This document shows positions 1 through 8,144 of a stretch of DNA of 64,000 nt, piece by piece; positions within the stretch are counted from its first letter, which is position 1, and each line of letters opens with the position of its first letter. The position numbers and the translations under genes are program-made. This DNA comes from JADJNY01 sp046349615 (lineage in GTDB: Bacteria > Planctomycetota > UBA1135 > GCA-002686595): contig JAXMBZ010000004.1 of the NCBI GenBank assembly GCA_046349615.1, forward strand, positions 62,001-126,000, given 5' to 3'. The notes below the pieces were generated by a model that saw nothing but the letters and a program-made list of their open reading frames with translations, was not told the origin of the DNA and did not search any database.

Positions 1-1100
1 ACGCGGTGCACGGCGGACGACTCCAGGTCCATCCAGCGTCGGCCCAACTCGACGACCGTCGGGTCGAGTTCGATCCCGAGCGCCGTGAGGCGCGTGTCCG
101 CGGGCAAGCCCCCGTCGAGGACGCGAAGCGCCGTTCCACCGCCGAGGCCGAGCACTCCGACGCGCCACGTGCGCGGGGCGCCGGACCACCACGCCGGCAA
201 CGCGAACACGTCGTAGTACTCGCCTCCGCCGATCGGCCCGACGGCGGGAACCCAGACGGATTGGAACGAGTCGAACGCTTCGTTGACCTGCAGTTCGCGC
301 CGCGTCGGGCGGCCCGCGTCGTCGCGGTACTCGACCACGCGCACGGACTGATACGGCGATTCGCGTGTCTCGAGCAGCGACGCGCCGGCGCGAAGCGCGG
401 GGCGGCGCAGCTCGCCCGCGGTCGCTGCGCCTGCGACGAGGACGAGGAGTGCGACAGCCTTGGGACTGCGCGCGCTGAGCAGGGTGGCGGTCCCGAGGAC
501 GGCGAGCACGGCGCCGGCCGAGAGGAACGTGCGCGAGAGACCGAGCTCGGGCACGAGGACGAAGCTCGTCGCGAACGTGCCCGCGAGGCTGCCGAGCGTC
601 GAGACGCAGAGGACGCGCCCGCCCGCGGAGCCCGCGCCGGTGTGCGCTGCGCGGGCGAGGATCTCGACGCAGAGCGGGGCGATGGTCCCGAGCAGGAGCG
701 CCGACGGGAGGAACAGCACGAGCGCGGCGGCGAGGCTCCCCCACCTCAGCAGCCCCGCGACCTCGTCGAGCGCCAGGCCCGGCGGGAGGAAGGTCTCGGC
801 GACGAGCGGGGTCAGCGCTGGAAGCCACGCGGCCGTGGCGCCGCCGATCAGGAGGAGCACCCCGAGCGCGAGCTCGGGCCGTGTGCGCGACGAGAGCCGC
901 GCCCCGAGCAGGTAGCCGAGCGCGAGCGCGAAGAGGACGACGCCGATCACGTTCGTCCACACGGTCTGGCTCGTGCCGAACCACGGCGCGAGCAAGCGGA
1001 CGGCTGCGAGTTCGACCACCATGGTCGCCGAGCCCGCGAGCGCGGCGACGACCAGGATGAGGGCGGCCGGGGGCCGTCCCGTGCGCTCGGGAGGATGCAC
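1..1100 (-). CDS. Fused membrane/spermidine synthase-like protein, 3' end cut by window
   Basis: Open frame on the minus strand from a GTG at 1100 to the window edge with no stop, so the C-terminus is missing. The N-terminal part shows several hydrophobic segments (about residues 10-30, 40-60 and onward). The C-terminal part has a Rossmann-type SAM-binding signature, VGVLGLGGGTALRVL, followed by GIELDPTVVELGRR, as in polyamine aminopropyltransferases. This is the architecture of the 'fused MFS/spermidine synthase' family, whose substrate is usually unknown. The GTG lies 27 bases after the stop of the preceding gene and has only a weak ribosome-binding site; an in-frame ATG at 1023 would remove most of the first membrane span. 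It is the fourth gene of the purM-led operon. Aminopropyl transfer is not proven; another small-molecule transferase is possible. Confidence 0.8.
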   Translation of the reverse strand, partial: MHPPERTGRPPAALILVVAALAGSATMVVELAAVRLLAPWFGTSQTVWTNVIGVVLFALALGYLLGARLSSRTRPELALGVLLLIGGATAAWLPALTPLVAETFLPPGLALDEVAGLLRWGSLAAALVLFLPSALLLGTIAPLCVEILARAAHTGAGSAGGRVLCVSTLGSLAGTFATSFVLVPELGLSRTFLSAGAVLAVLGTATLLSARSPKAVALLVLVAGAATAGELRRPALRAGASLLETRESPYQSVRVVEYRDDAGRPTRRELQVNEAFDSFQSVWVPAVGPIGGGEYYDVFALPAWWSGAPRTWRVGVLGLGGGTALRVLDGGLPADTRLTALGIELDPTVVELGRRWMDLESSAVHR

Positions 1101-1127
1101 GGTGGAAGCGCGTCGCGCCGAGCGCGA

Positions 1128-2444
1128 TCACTTGTCCTTCGGCTTGTCCTTGGGCTTGGGCTTCGACGGGATGTCGAGGCGCTTCGACGCGACGTAGATT
1201 CGGCCCGGATCCCGCGAGGTGGTCCCGCGCATGAAGCCGAGCGTCGTCGTCAGGTTGCGCGGGATCTTCTCGACGGTCTCGATCCCGTTGCGGACGAACT
1301 TCACTTCCTTGTCGAGGTCGACGAGCTGATCGTTCAGAGAGAGCACGACCTCGGTCGCACCGTCCGCGTCGATCGTGATCGTGTTCGTGCCGCGATCCGC
1401 GACCGCGGTGAGCCGGACGGGCGCGTCGAAGCGCGGCGTCGAGACCCAGTAGGAGCGTCCCGCGGCGTTCGGTTCGGCGACGAGCACGATCTGCGCCGGG
1501 TTCGCGATGCGGGGATGGTCCTTCATCCACGCCCAAAGGTCCGCTTCCTTCGCCTCGGGCTTGATCGTGCAGTTGTCGTACTTCTCCTTCGTCAAGGCCT
1601 CGGAGAAGGCCGTGGCGCCCGCGCCGGCGCCCGCGAAGAAGGTCGGGAGGTTCTTGAAGGGTTCGACCGCCGTCTTCTCCGGGACGTCTCCGCTGCGGCC
1701 CGCGACACCCGCGAGGCTGTCGGGGAAGCGCGCGGCGAACGCGCAGGCGGCGCGGACCCCTTCGCCGCTGCCGACGAGGTACACCCGGTCGAAATCGACG
1801 GCGACGGTGCTGCGCAGGTCGACGAGCACGGCGAGGAGGTTCGAAAGCCCGCCGTCCTTCACCTTCCCGTCCTCGGACTTCGCGGCTTCCGTCCACGCGG
1901 CGAGGTCGTCGGGCATCGGAACGGCCGCGAGGATCGCCTCGTCGCGCAGCGCGGCGTCGGTCCACTTCTCGGTGATGTGCTGCGCGGGCTTTTGATCCTT
2001 GTCCGGGACGAGCAGCACGAGCGGGTAGGCCTTGCGCGCGTCGTACTTCGCCGGCACCCAGACGGCGTACGTGAGCACGGCCTTCGGGTCGTCCTGCACC
2101 TGCGGGCGCGGGCACGTGAGGTCCTTCACGCCGCCCTTCTTCACCTCGTTCACCTTCTTCTCGTAGTCGTACGAGGCCCACAGCGCCTTGCCGAGGTCCG
2201 CCGTGAGCGAGAGCGCGCTCCGCGTCTTGAGGCGGGCGTCGATCTTCTTGATCTCGTCGCTGACCTTCTCGAACGCCTTGTCCGTGCCCGACTGCTTGGC
2301 GTAGGCGTTGAAGTACGCGGCGAGTTGCTTCCCGAGGTTCTCCTGCTCCTGAGGCTTCATGAGGTCCTCGAGCACCGGCGCGCTGAACGCGGCGCAGAGG
2401 AGCAGCGATCCGAGGCCCAGGGCGAAATTCCGTCGTCTCGTCAT
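1128..2444 (-). CDS. Exported alpha/beta-hydrolase-fold protein, apparent catalytic serine lost
   Basis: About 438 residues with an N-terminal signal peptide (MTRRRNFALGLG then a hydrophobic run). An upstream in-frame ATG at 2462 would add six residues in front of the twin basic start and is less likely. The middle looks like a PHB-depolymerase/esterase-type alpha/beta hydrolase: YPLVLLVPD, a later DFDRVYLVGSGEGVRAA elbow, then FAARFPD. In active enzymes the elbow reads GxSxG; here it is GSGEG, with glycine where the serine should be. The C-terminal part (about residues 330-415) contains NTITIDADGATEVVLSLND, which resembles a beta-rich domain seen after such hydrolases in planctomycetes. The tail is lysine/proline rich. 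It sits between a TPR-like gene and the spermidine synthase-like gene with short gaps, so it is probably co-transcribed. Function unknown, likely non-catalytic or binding. Confidence 0.75.
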   Translation of the reverse strand: MTRRRNFALGLGSLLLCAAFSAPVLEDLMKPQEQENLGKQLAAYFNAYAKQSGTDKAFEKVSDEIKKIDARLKTRSALSLTADLGKALWASYDYEKKVNEVKKGGVKDLTCPRPQVQDDPKAVLTYAVWVPAKYDARKAYPLVLLVPDKDQKPAQHITEKWTDAALRDEAILAAVPMPDDLAAWTEAAKSEDGKVKDGGLSNLLAVLVDLRSTVAVDFDRVYLVGSGEGVRAACAFAARFPDSLAGVAGRSGDVPEKTAVEPFKNLPTFFAGAGAGATAFSEALTKEKYDNCTIKPEAKEADLWAWMKDHPRIANPAQIVLVAEPNAAGRSYWVSTPRFDAPVRLTAVADRGTNTITIDADGATEVVLSLNDQLVDLDKEVKFVRNGIETVEKIPRNLTTTLGFMRGTTSRDPGRIYVASKRLDIPSKPKPKDKPKDK

Positions 2445-2485
2445 GGCGTACCTGAGGAGCAACTAGAGGGGGTCCGAGGCCCGGG

Positions 2486-3319
2486 TCACGGGCTCTTGGG
2501 TTCGTCTGGTGCAAGGCGCGCGGCCTCGCGGTCCGGGGTGAGGAGCGCGAGCGCCCAGACGCGCCGGGCCTCTTCGCGCGCTTCGGCATCATCCAGGAAG
2601 GCGCGCGCCAGGGAAAGCGCGGGACGGATTTCTCCGTGCTCGGCGCGGTCGCGGGCGAGCCGCAGCGCACCCGCGGTCGAGCCCTCCGTCAGTGCGCCGC
2701 CGAGCGCGTCGAGCGCCGCTTCGCCGTCGCCGCGTGCGCGGGCGAGACGAGCCCGCTCGAGGGCGACGGCCGCGCGCTCGGACGGCGCGGTGCCGTCGTG
2801 GTCGAGCCCGTCCAGCAGGGCCGAAGCCTCGGCGAGGCGGCCGTTGACGCGGAGCACGCGGGCGCAGAGCACGGCGCTCTCGACGGACTCGACGCGGCGG
2901 CTCAGCGCTCGCGCCAAGCTCTCGGCCAGTCCGAAGCGCACTCCGGCGAGGTCGTCCTCGACGATCTCGCGCGCGAGATCGGCGCGCTCGGGGAGCTCGG
3001 AGGGCGCGGCTTCCTCGAGCGCGGCGACGGCGGCGGCGGTGCGCATCGGACCGGGCAGCGTGACCTCGGCCGCGAGCACGGCCTCGCCGGGGAGGAAGTC
3101 GAGGACGATGCCCGGGTCCCGGACGCGGCGACCCTCGAGCCCGTCGAGCCGCGCGAGCTCCGCCGCGAGGACGCGCGCGCGGAACGCCATCGCCCGGTCG
3201 CTCTGCTTGCGCGCCGCGCTCTCACGCCGTGCAGCCGTCCGCGCGAGCTCGGCTCGCAGGCTCGCGCGCTCGGGCGAATCGCTCGGGAGCTCCTCGACGC
3301 GCGCGAGCGAACTCCACAC
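2486..3319 (-). CDS. Helical TPR-like protein, possible lipoprotein
   Basis: Alanine/arginine/glutamate-rich protein of 277 residues from the GTG at 3319. It is made almost entirely of amphipathic helices; segments such as NGRLAEASALLDGL and ARGDGEAALDALGGAL look like degenerate tetratricopeptide repeats. The frame stays open upstream of 3319. There it encodes LAGCLIAAALLALQVGDA, a good lipobox plus hydrophobic stretch, before reaching a stop near 3470. No ATG, GTG or TTG occurs in that extension; the only candidate is a CTG at 3409 overlapping the end of purM. The true start is therefore uncertain. Downstream of purM and upstream of the hydrolase-fold gene, same strand. No specific function can be assigned. 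Confidence 0.65.
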   Translation of the reverse strand: MWSSLARVEELPSDSPERASLRAELARTAARRESAARKQSDRAMAFRARVLAAELARLDGLEGRRVRDPGIVLDFLPGEAVLAAEVTLPGPMRTAAAVAALEEAAPSELPERADLAREIVEDDLAGVRFGLAESLARALSRRVESVESAVLCARVLRVNGRLAEASALLDGLDHDGTAPSERAAVALERARLARARGDGEAALDALGGALTEGSTAGALRLARDRAEHGEIRPALSLARAFLDDAEAREEARRVWALALLTPDREAARLAPDEPKSP

Positions 3320-3393
3320 GGGCCGCCACTCGGCCTCGACGGCGGCGCGCGGCCGAGCGTCCCCGACCTGCAGCGCGAGGAGCGCCGCGGCGA

Positions 3394-4446
3394 TCAGGCA
3401 TCCAGCCAGCGCACGGCTCCTTCGGCGGCGCGCGCGGGCTCGGTCCGGCCGAGCACGTGCACGCGCTCACCCTGCGCGACGAGGTGCTCGCGCACGGCGC
3501 GCTCGTCCGACGGCGCGACGAAGAGCACCATGCCGATTCCCATGTTGAACACCTGGTACGCCTCCTCGCGCGAGACGCGGCCCTTCTCGCAGAGGTAGCG
3601 GAACAAGGCCGGCGGCGTCCATGCCTTGCGGTCGATCCACGCGTCGCAGCGGTTGAGCACGCGCGGCACGTTGTCGACGAGCCCGCCGCCCGTGATGTGG
3701 GCGAGCGCGGCGAGCTTGTCCTGCTCGAGCAGCGGCCAGAGCGGCTTCAAGTAGGAGCGGTGCACCGCGAGCAGCGCCTCGGCGACGCTCGGTCCGCCGA
3801 ACTCCACCGGCCGATCGGTCATCGCGAGCTTCTGCTCGTCGAAGAGCACCTTGCGCGCGAGCGAGAAGCCGTTCGTGTGCAGGCCCGACGATTCGAGCGC
3901 GAGGATCGTCATCCCCGGCTTCACGCGCGTGCCGTCGAGCAGCTTCTCGCGCTTCACGGAGCCGACGATGAAGCCCGCGAGGTCGAAGTCGCCCGGCGCG
4001 TAGAGCCCGGGCATCTCGGCGGTCTCGCCGCCGAGCAGCGCGAAGCCGTTCTCCGCGCACGCCTCCGCGCAGCCGCGGATGATGTCGGAAACGACGCGCG
4101 GCTCCATCTTCCCCACGGCGACGTAGTCGAGGAAGAAGAGCGGGCGCGCGCCCTGCACGAGGATGTCGTCGATGCAGTGGTGCACGATGTCGCGGCCGAT
4201 CGTGTCGTACACGCCGGCGCGCTTCGCGACCTCGAGCTTCGTGCCGACGCCGTCGGCGCTCGCGACGAGGATCTCGCCCGTCGCCCCGACCCGCGCGGGG
4301 TCGAAGAGGCCGCCGAACGAGCCGACGTCGCCGAGCACGCCCGGCGTGAAGCTCTTGCGGATCGCCGCCGTGGCGGCTTCGACCGCGGCGTACTTCTTCT
4401 CGATGTCGACGCCGGCTTCGGCGTAGCGGGTGGGGCTCGTGCTCAT
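3394..4446 (-). CDS. purM: Phosphoribosylformylglycinamidine cyclo-ligase (AIR synthetase)
   Basis: Cytosolic enzyme of de novo purine synthesis that closes the imidazole ring of FGAM using ATP to give AIR. The 350-residue length is typical. It begins with YAEAGVDIEKKYAAV, the usual PurM N-terminus. It carries the family motifs VASADGVGTKLEVAK, DIVHHCIDDILVQGA, FALLGGETAEMPGLY, ESSGLHTNGFSLARK, HITGGGLVDNVPRVL and FNMGIGMVL. First gene of a minus-strand operon whose downstream members are not purine genes. The ATG at 4446 is the only sensible start. The stop lies inside the upstream open extension of the next gene. Assignment is secure. Confidence 0.97.
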   Translation of the reverse strand: MSTSPTRYAEAGVDIEKKYAAVEAATAAIRKSFTPGVLGDVGSFGGLFDPARVGATGEILVASADGVGTKLEVAKRAGVYDTIGRDIVHHCIDDILVQGARPLFFLDYVAVGKMEPRVVSDIIRGCAEACAENGFALLGGETAEMPGLYAPGDFDLAGFIVGSVKREKLLDGTRVKPGMTILALESSGLHTNGFSLARKVLFDEQKLAMTDRPVEFGGPSVAEALLAVHRSYLKPLWPLLEQDKLAALAHITGGGLVDNVPRVLNRCDAWIDRKAWTPPALFRYLCEKGRVSREEAYQVFNMGIGMVLFVAPSDERAVREHLVAQGERVHVLGRTEPARAAEGAVRWLDA

Positions 4447-4524
4447 TCGGGGTGGGCTCCGGACGCGCCGGAGCGAGGGGCAGCATACCGACGCGCGCTC
4501 ACCGGGGCACGCGTCGAGCGCGCG

Positions 4525-5040
4525 TCACGCTCCGCCGCCGCGGAGGCGGTGGAGCACGCGCGGGCCGTTCTCGAACCCGAGGTCGGCGGGCAGCGCATCG
4601 AGCTCGAACCACGCGACCTCGAGCGCGTCCTCCCCCGCGGCGAGCGTCCCCCCCACCGGCCGGCAGAGGTAGATCGCCAGGTTCGCGGGCTTGCGCAGGT
4701 CCTCGGGCACGAAGAGCAGGTCGAGGAGCGCGATCACCTCGATCTCGACGCCGCACTCCTCCCGCACCTCGCGCACCGCGGCGGCCTGCGGCGTCTCGTC
4801 GATCTCCTGGTACCCGGCCGGGAGCGCCCAGGAGCCGCGGAACGGTTCGATCGCGCGGCGGACGAGCAGGACTCGCCGGCGCTCGTCGAGCACGACGGCG
4901 GCCGCGGCGCTCGCGGGGTTCTCGTAGAGGACGAACGTGCACGCGGAGCAGCGGACGCGGTCGCGGCCCTCGACCTCGCCGCGCGCGAGCGGGCTCGCGC
5001 ACAGCGGGCAGTGCTTGGCGCGACGCTGCCACGAGGTCAT
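4525..5040 (-). CDS. NUDIX hydrolase with N-terminal zinc ribbon
   Basis: A 171-residue cytosolic hydrolase of nucleoside-diphosphate-linked substrates. Two Cys pairs near the N-terminus (CPLC at about 11-14 and CSAC at about 31-34) form a zinc ribbon. The NUDIX box GYQEIDETPQAAAVREVREE matches the GX5EX7REUXEEXGU consensus completely, so it should bind metal and be active. The ribbon-plus-NUDIX layout is shared with NudC-like and ADP-ribose-type pyrophosphatases, but the protein is shorter than NudC and I cannot name the substrate. It is transcribed away from dxr; the 107-base divergent gap carries a candidate dxr promoter. Confidence 0.9.
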   Translation of the reverse strand: MTSWQRRAKHCPLCASPLARGEVEGRDRVRCSACTFVLYENPASAAAAVVLDERRRVLLVRRAIEPFRGSWALPAGYQEIDETPQAAAVREVREECGVEIEVIALLDLLFVPEDLRKPANLAIYLCRPVGGTLAAGEDALEVAWFELDALPADLGFENGPRVLHRLRGGGA

Positions 5041-5079
5041 GGGGTTCTCGGCGAGGACGGCCCGGTCGGCGGCGGAGAG

Positions 5080-5107
5080 TTGCCCCGGGGCCGTCGATCC
5101 CTAAGCT
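5080..5107 (+). promoter_or_regulatory. Candidate sigma-70-type promoter for dxr
   Basis: TTGCCC at 5080-5085 and TAAGCT at 5102-5107 are separated by 16 bases, about 40 bases before the dxr ATG. This is the least GC-rich part of the NUDIX-dxr divergent gap. An inverted repeat CCCTA-AGC-TAGGG (5099-5111) covers the -10 box and could be an operator. Matches to consensus are partial (4/6 and 3/6), so this is tentative. Confidence 0.35.
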
Positions 5108-5147
5108 AGGGCCCGCCGTTCCACCCGGCAACCGCCCCGACGTGCCC

Positions 5148-6320
5148 ATGCGATCCCTGCTCCTCCTCGGCAGCACCGGCTCCATCGGCACCCAGACCCT
5201 GGACGTCGTGCGCGCGGGCGGTGGTTTCCGCGTCGCGGGCCTCGCGGCGCACGGCTCCTGGCCCGCGCTGCTCGCGCAGGTCGAGGAGTTCCGCCCCGCC
5301 GCCGTCGCGCTCGCGGACGAGGGCGCCGCCGCGGAGCTCGCGCCGAAGCTCCCCCGGTCGACGCGGCTCGTCTCGGGGCCGGGCGCGCTCGCCGAGCTCG
5401 CGCGCACGCTCGACTACGATGTCGCCGTGCACGGCGTCGTCGGCGCGGCGGGGCTCGCGGCCTCGGTCGCGGTCCTCGAGCGCGGCAAGCGCCTCGCGCT
5501 CGCGAACAAGGAGTCGCTCGTGATCGCGGGCGAGCTCCTGATGGCGCTCGCGAAGGAGCGCGGCGGCGAGATCGTGCCGGTCGACAGCGAGCACTCCGCG
5601 ATCTTCCAGTGCCTGCGCGGGGAGCGGCTCGACCGCGTGCGGCGCGTGCTCCTCACCGCGAGCGGCGGTCCGTTCCGCGAGACGCGCGCGGAGGACCTCG
5701 AGCACGCGACGCCCGAGATGGCGCTCAAGCACCCGAACTGGTCGATGGGGAAACGCATCACGATCGGCTCGGCGACGCTGATGAACAAGGCGCTCGAGGT
5801 GATCGAGCTCCACCATCTCTTCGGGCTCGAGCGCGAGAAGATCGACGTCGTGATCCACCCGCAGTCGATCGTCCACTCGCTCGTCGAGTTCGTCGACGGC
5901 TCCGTGATCGCGCAGATGGGGCCGCCCGACATGCGCGCGCCGATCCACTACGCGCTCCACCACCCCGACCGCGCCCCGTCGCCGTTGAAGGGCTTCGAGC
6001 TCGACCTCTTTCGCCGCTTGACCTTCGAGCCCGTCGATGCGCGGCGCTTCCCGGCGCTCGAGCTCGGCTTCCGCTGCGTCGAGGAAGGCGCGGACGCGGG
6101 CAGCGCGCTCAACGCGGCGGACGAGGAGAGCGTCGACGCCTTCCTCCGCCGCGAGATCCGTTTTCCCGAGATCGCGCGCATCAACGCGCGCGTGCTCGAC
6201 CGAAGGAGCGGCGACGCCCGCTCGATCGACGCGCTGCTCGCGGCCGATCGCAACGCGCGCGCGCTCGCGCGCGACGAGATCCGGCGCGCGGCGACGCCCG
6301 CGCCCCAGAGGACGACCTGA
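5148..6320 (+). CDS. dxr: 1-deoxy-D-xylulose 5-phosphate reductoisomerase
   Basis: Second enzyme of the MEP isoprenoid pathway, converting DXP to MEP with NADPH and a divalent metal in the cytosol. The 390 residues match the family length. The NADPH-binding loop GSTGSIG is at residues 8-14. Downstream motifs are ALANKESLVIAGELL (about 115-130), PVDSEHSAIFQCL (metal-binding region, about 145), LTASGGPFR, ATPEMALKHPNWSMGKRI, TLMNKALEVIE and IHPQSIVHSLVEF, all characteristic. ATG at 5148 is preferred; a GTG two codons earlier would add two residues. The stop overlaps the start of rseP by one base (TGATG), so the two are translationally coupled, a common bacterial arrangement. Confidence 0.97.
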   Translation: MRSLLLLGSTGSIGTQTLDVVRAGGGFRVAGLAAHGSWPALLAQVEEFRPAAVALADEGAAAELAPKLPRSTRLVSGPGALAELARTLDYDVAVHGVVGAAGLAASVAVLERGKRLALANKESLVIAGELLMALAKERGGEIVPVDSEHSAIFQCLRGERLDRVRRVLLTASGGPFRETRAEDLEHATPEMALKHPNWSMGKRITIGSATLMNKALEVIELHHLFGLEREKIDVVIHPQSIVHSLVEFVDGSVIAQMGPPDMRAPIHYALHHPDRAPSPLKGFELDLFRRLTFEPVDARRFPALELGFRCVEEGADAGSALNAADEESVDAFLRREIRFPEIARINARVLDRRSGDARSIDALLAADRNARALARDEIRRAATPAPQRTT

Positions 6321-8140
6321 TGGATTTCCTGTCGAACGCCGGCTCGATCGTGCTCGTGGTCCTCGGGATCGGAGGCGTGATCTTCCTGCACGAATGCGGG
6401 CACTTCTTCGCCGCGCGCTGGTGCGGCGTGCGCGTCGAGTGCTTCAGCCTCGGCTTCGGGCCGAAGCTCTTCGGTTGGAAGCGCGGACCGACGACGTACC
6501 AGCTCGCGCTCCTGCCGCTCGGCGGCTACGTGAAGATGGCGGGCGAGGAAGGCTCCGCCGACGGACGTCCCGCGCCGGACGAGCTGCCGTCGAAGTCGGT
6601 CGGGCAGCGGTTCCTGATCTACTCGGGCGGCGTGATCATGAACGTGCTCACGGGCTTGATCGTCTTCCCGATCCTGTTCGCGCACGGCGTGCCCTTCCCC
6701 GAGCCGGTCGTCGGTTCCGTCGCCGCCGGCGGCCCCGCGTGGAACGCGGGCCTCGAGACCGGCTCGAAGATCGTCCGCGTCAACGATCGGAAGATCACGA
6801 AGTTCGGCGACATCGCGACGGAGATCGCGCTCGGCTCGCCCGAGCACGCCGAGATCGAGTACCTCGACCCGAGCGGCGCGCGCCACGTCGTCGCGCTCGT
6901 TCCGACGTGGGATCCCGGGCTCGGCGCCTTCACGATCGGCGTCGGTCCGGGGTTCGATCCCGCGGGCAAGCTCTCGATCGAGCCGAACTCCGCCGCCGCG
7001 CGCGCGGGGCTCTTGGAGAACGACCGGCTCGTCGCGATCGAAAACGGCGTCGCGGGTCTCTCTCCGCTCGAGGCGTTGCGGCTCCTCGCCGACGAGAACG
7101 CGCCCGTGCAGGGCGTCTTCGAGCGCGATGGGAAGCGCTTCTCCGCCACCGTCGCGCCGGAGGACGAGCCCGCGGCGACGCAGGCGAAGCTCGGCGTGCT
7201 CCCCGAGGCCTCGCGCGTCGAGGCGGTGCGCGAGAGCGCGGCGACGAAGGCCCTCGGCATCGCGACCGGCGATCGGATCGTGTCGGTCAACGGCCGGCGC
7301 GTGCACGGCGAGCACGACCTCCTTCGCGCGCTCGGCGGCGCGCAGAAGGACGCGGAGTTCGTCTTCGTCCGCGCGGGTGAGACGCGCACCGCGCGCACGG
7401 GGCCGCTCTCCGCGGAGGCCGCGCTGCGACTCGCGCGCGACGTCGCGGTCGCGTTCGACAAGGACGCGACGCGCATCGGGGTGCTCCACGGTTCGCCCGC
7501 GGAGCGCGCGGGCCTGCGCGACGGCGACCGCATCGTCAAGCTCGCCGGCGCCGAGCCGAAGACGTGGGAGGACGTGCGCGCGGGGATCCAGGCCCACAAG
7601 GACGGCGCGCTCGCGATCGTCGTCGAACGCGAGGAGGACGGCGAGCGGCGCTTCGTCGAGGCGACCGCGACGCTCGATCCGTGGAAGACGAAGAGCTACG
7701 GCTTCGCGCCGCAGGCCGCGCAGTACGTCTACCAGGTCGACGGCGCGTTCGCGGCGGTGAAGGAAGGCTGGTTCGCGTCGTGGACCTTCCTCGAGGAAGG
7801 CTGGCTGACGCTCAAGCGCATCGCGAACCGCCAAGTGTCCGGCGACAACATCGGCGGCATCATCACGATCGGCGTCGTGTCGAAGAAGTTCGCGGACACC
7901 GGGCTCGTGTCGCTGCTCTTCTTCCTCTGCATGCTCAGCATGAACCTCGCGTTCCTGAACGTGCTGCCGATCCCCGTGCTCGACGGCGGACACCTGCTCT
8001 TCCTGCTCATCGAGAAGGTGAAGGGCTCGCCGGTGTCCGAGAAGGTGCTCGGCTACAGCCAGATGGTCGGGATCGTGCTGATCCTGTCGCTGATGGTCTA
8101 CGTCACGTTCAACGACGTGATGCGCTGGATCGTCAAGTAG
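6320..8140 (+). CDS. rseP: Site-2 protease / RIP zinc metalloprotease RseP
   Basis: Inner-membrane intramembrane protease that cleaves anti-sigma factors or signal peptides within the bilayer. The zinc motif HECGH is at residues 24-28 inside the first membrane helix. NVLPIPVLDGGHLLF near residue 550 supplies the third zinc ligand in the last helical bundle. The 606-residue protein is longer than E. coli RseP (450) because the periplasmic part contains about three PDZ-like segments: VGSVAAGGPAWNAGLETG, AAARAGLLENDRLVAIENG, and VLHGSPAERAGLRDGDRIV. The start codon overlaps the dxr stop by one base. Its regulatory target is not in the window. Confidence 0.95.
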   Translation: MDFLSNAGSIVLVVLGIGGVIFLHECGHFFAARWCGVRVECFSLGFGPKLFGWKRGPTTYQLALLPLGGYVKMAGEEGSADGRPAPDELPSKSVGQRFLIYSGGVIMNVLTGLIVFPILFAHGVPFPEPVVGSVAAGGPAWNAGLETGSKIVRVNDRKITKFGDIATEIALGSPEHAEIEYLDPSGARHVVALVPTWDPGLGAFTIGVGPGFDPAGKLSIEPNSAAARAGLLENDRLVAIENGVAGLSPLEALRLLADENAPVQGVFERDGKRFSATVAPEDEPAATQAKLGVLPEASRVEAVRESAATKALGIATGDRIVSVNGRRVHGEHDLLRALGGAQKDAEFVFVRAGETRTARTGPLSAEAALRLARDVAVAFDKDATRIGVLHGSPAERAGLRDGDRIVKLAGAEPKTWEDVRAGIQAHKDGALAIVVEREEDGERRFVEATATLDPWKTKSYGFAPQAAQYVYQVDGAFAAVKEGWFASWTFLEEGWLTLKRIANRQVSGDNIGGIITIGVVSKKFADTGLVSLLFFLCMLSMNLAFLNVLPIPVLDGGHLLFLLIEKVKGSPVSEKVLGYSQMVGIVLILSLMVYVTFNDVMRWIVK

Positions 8141-8144
8141 CGCG

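Noticed and set aside
6..3548. A plus-strand frame open for about 1180 codons at the left edge
   Set aside because: Antisense to four well-supported minus-strand genes, with low-complexity Arg/Glu-rich translation.
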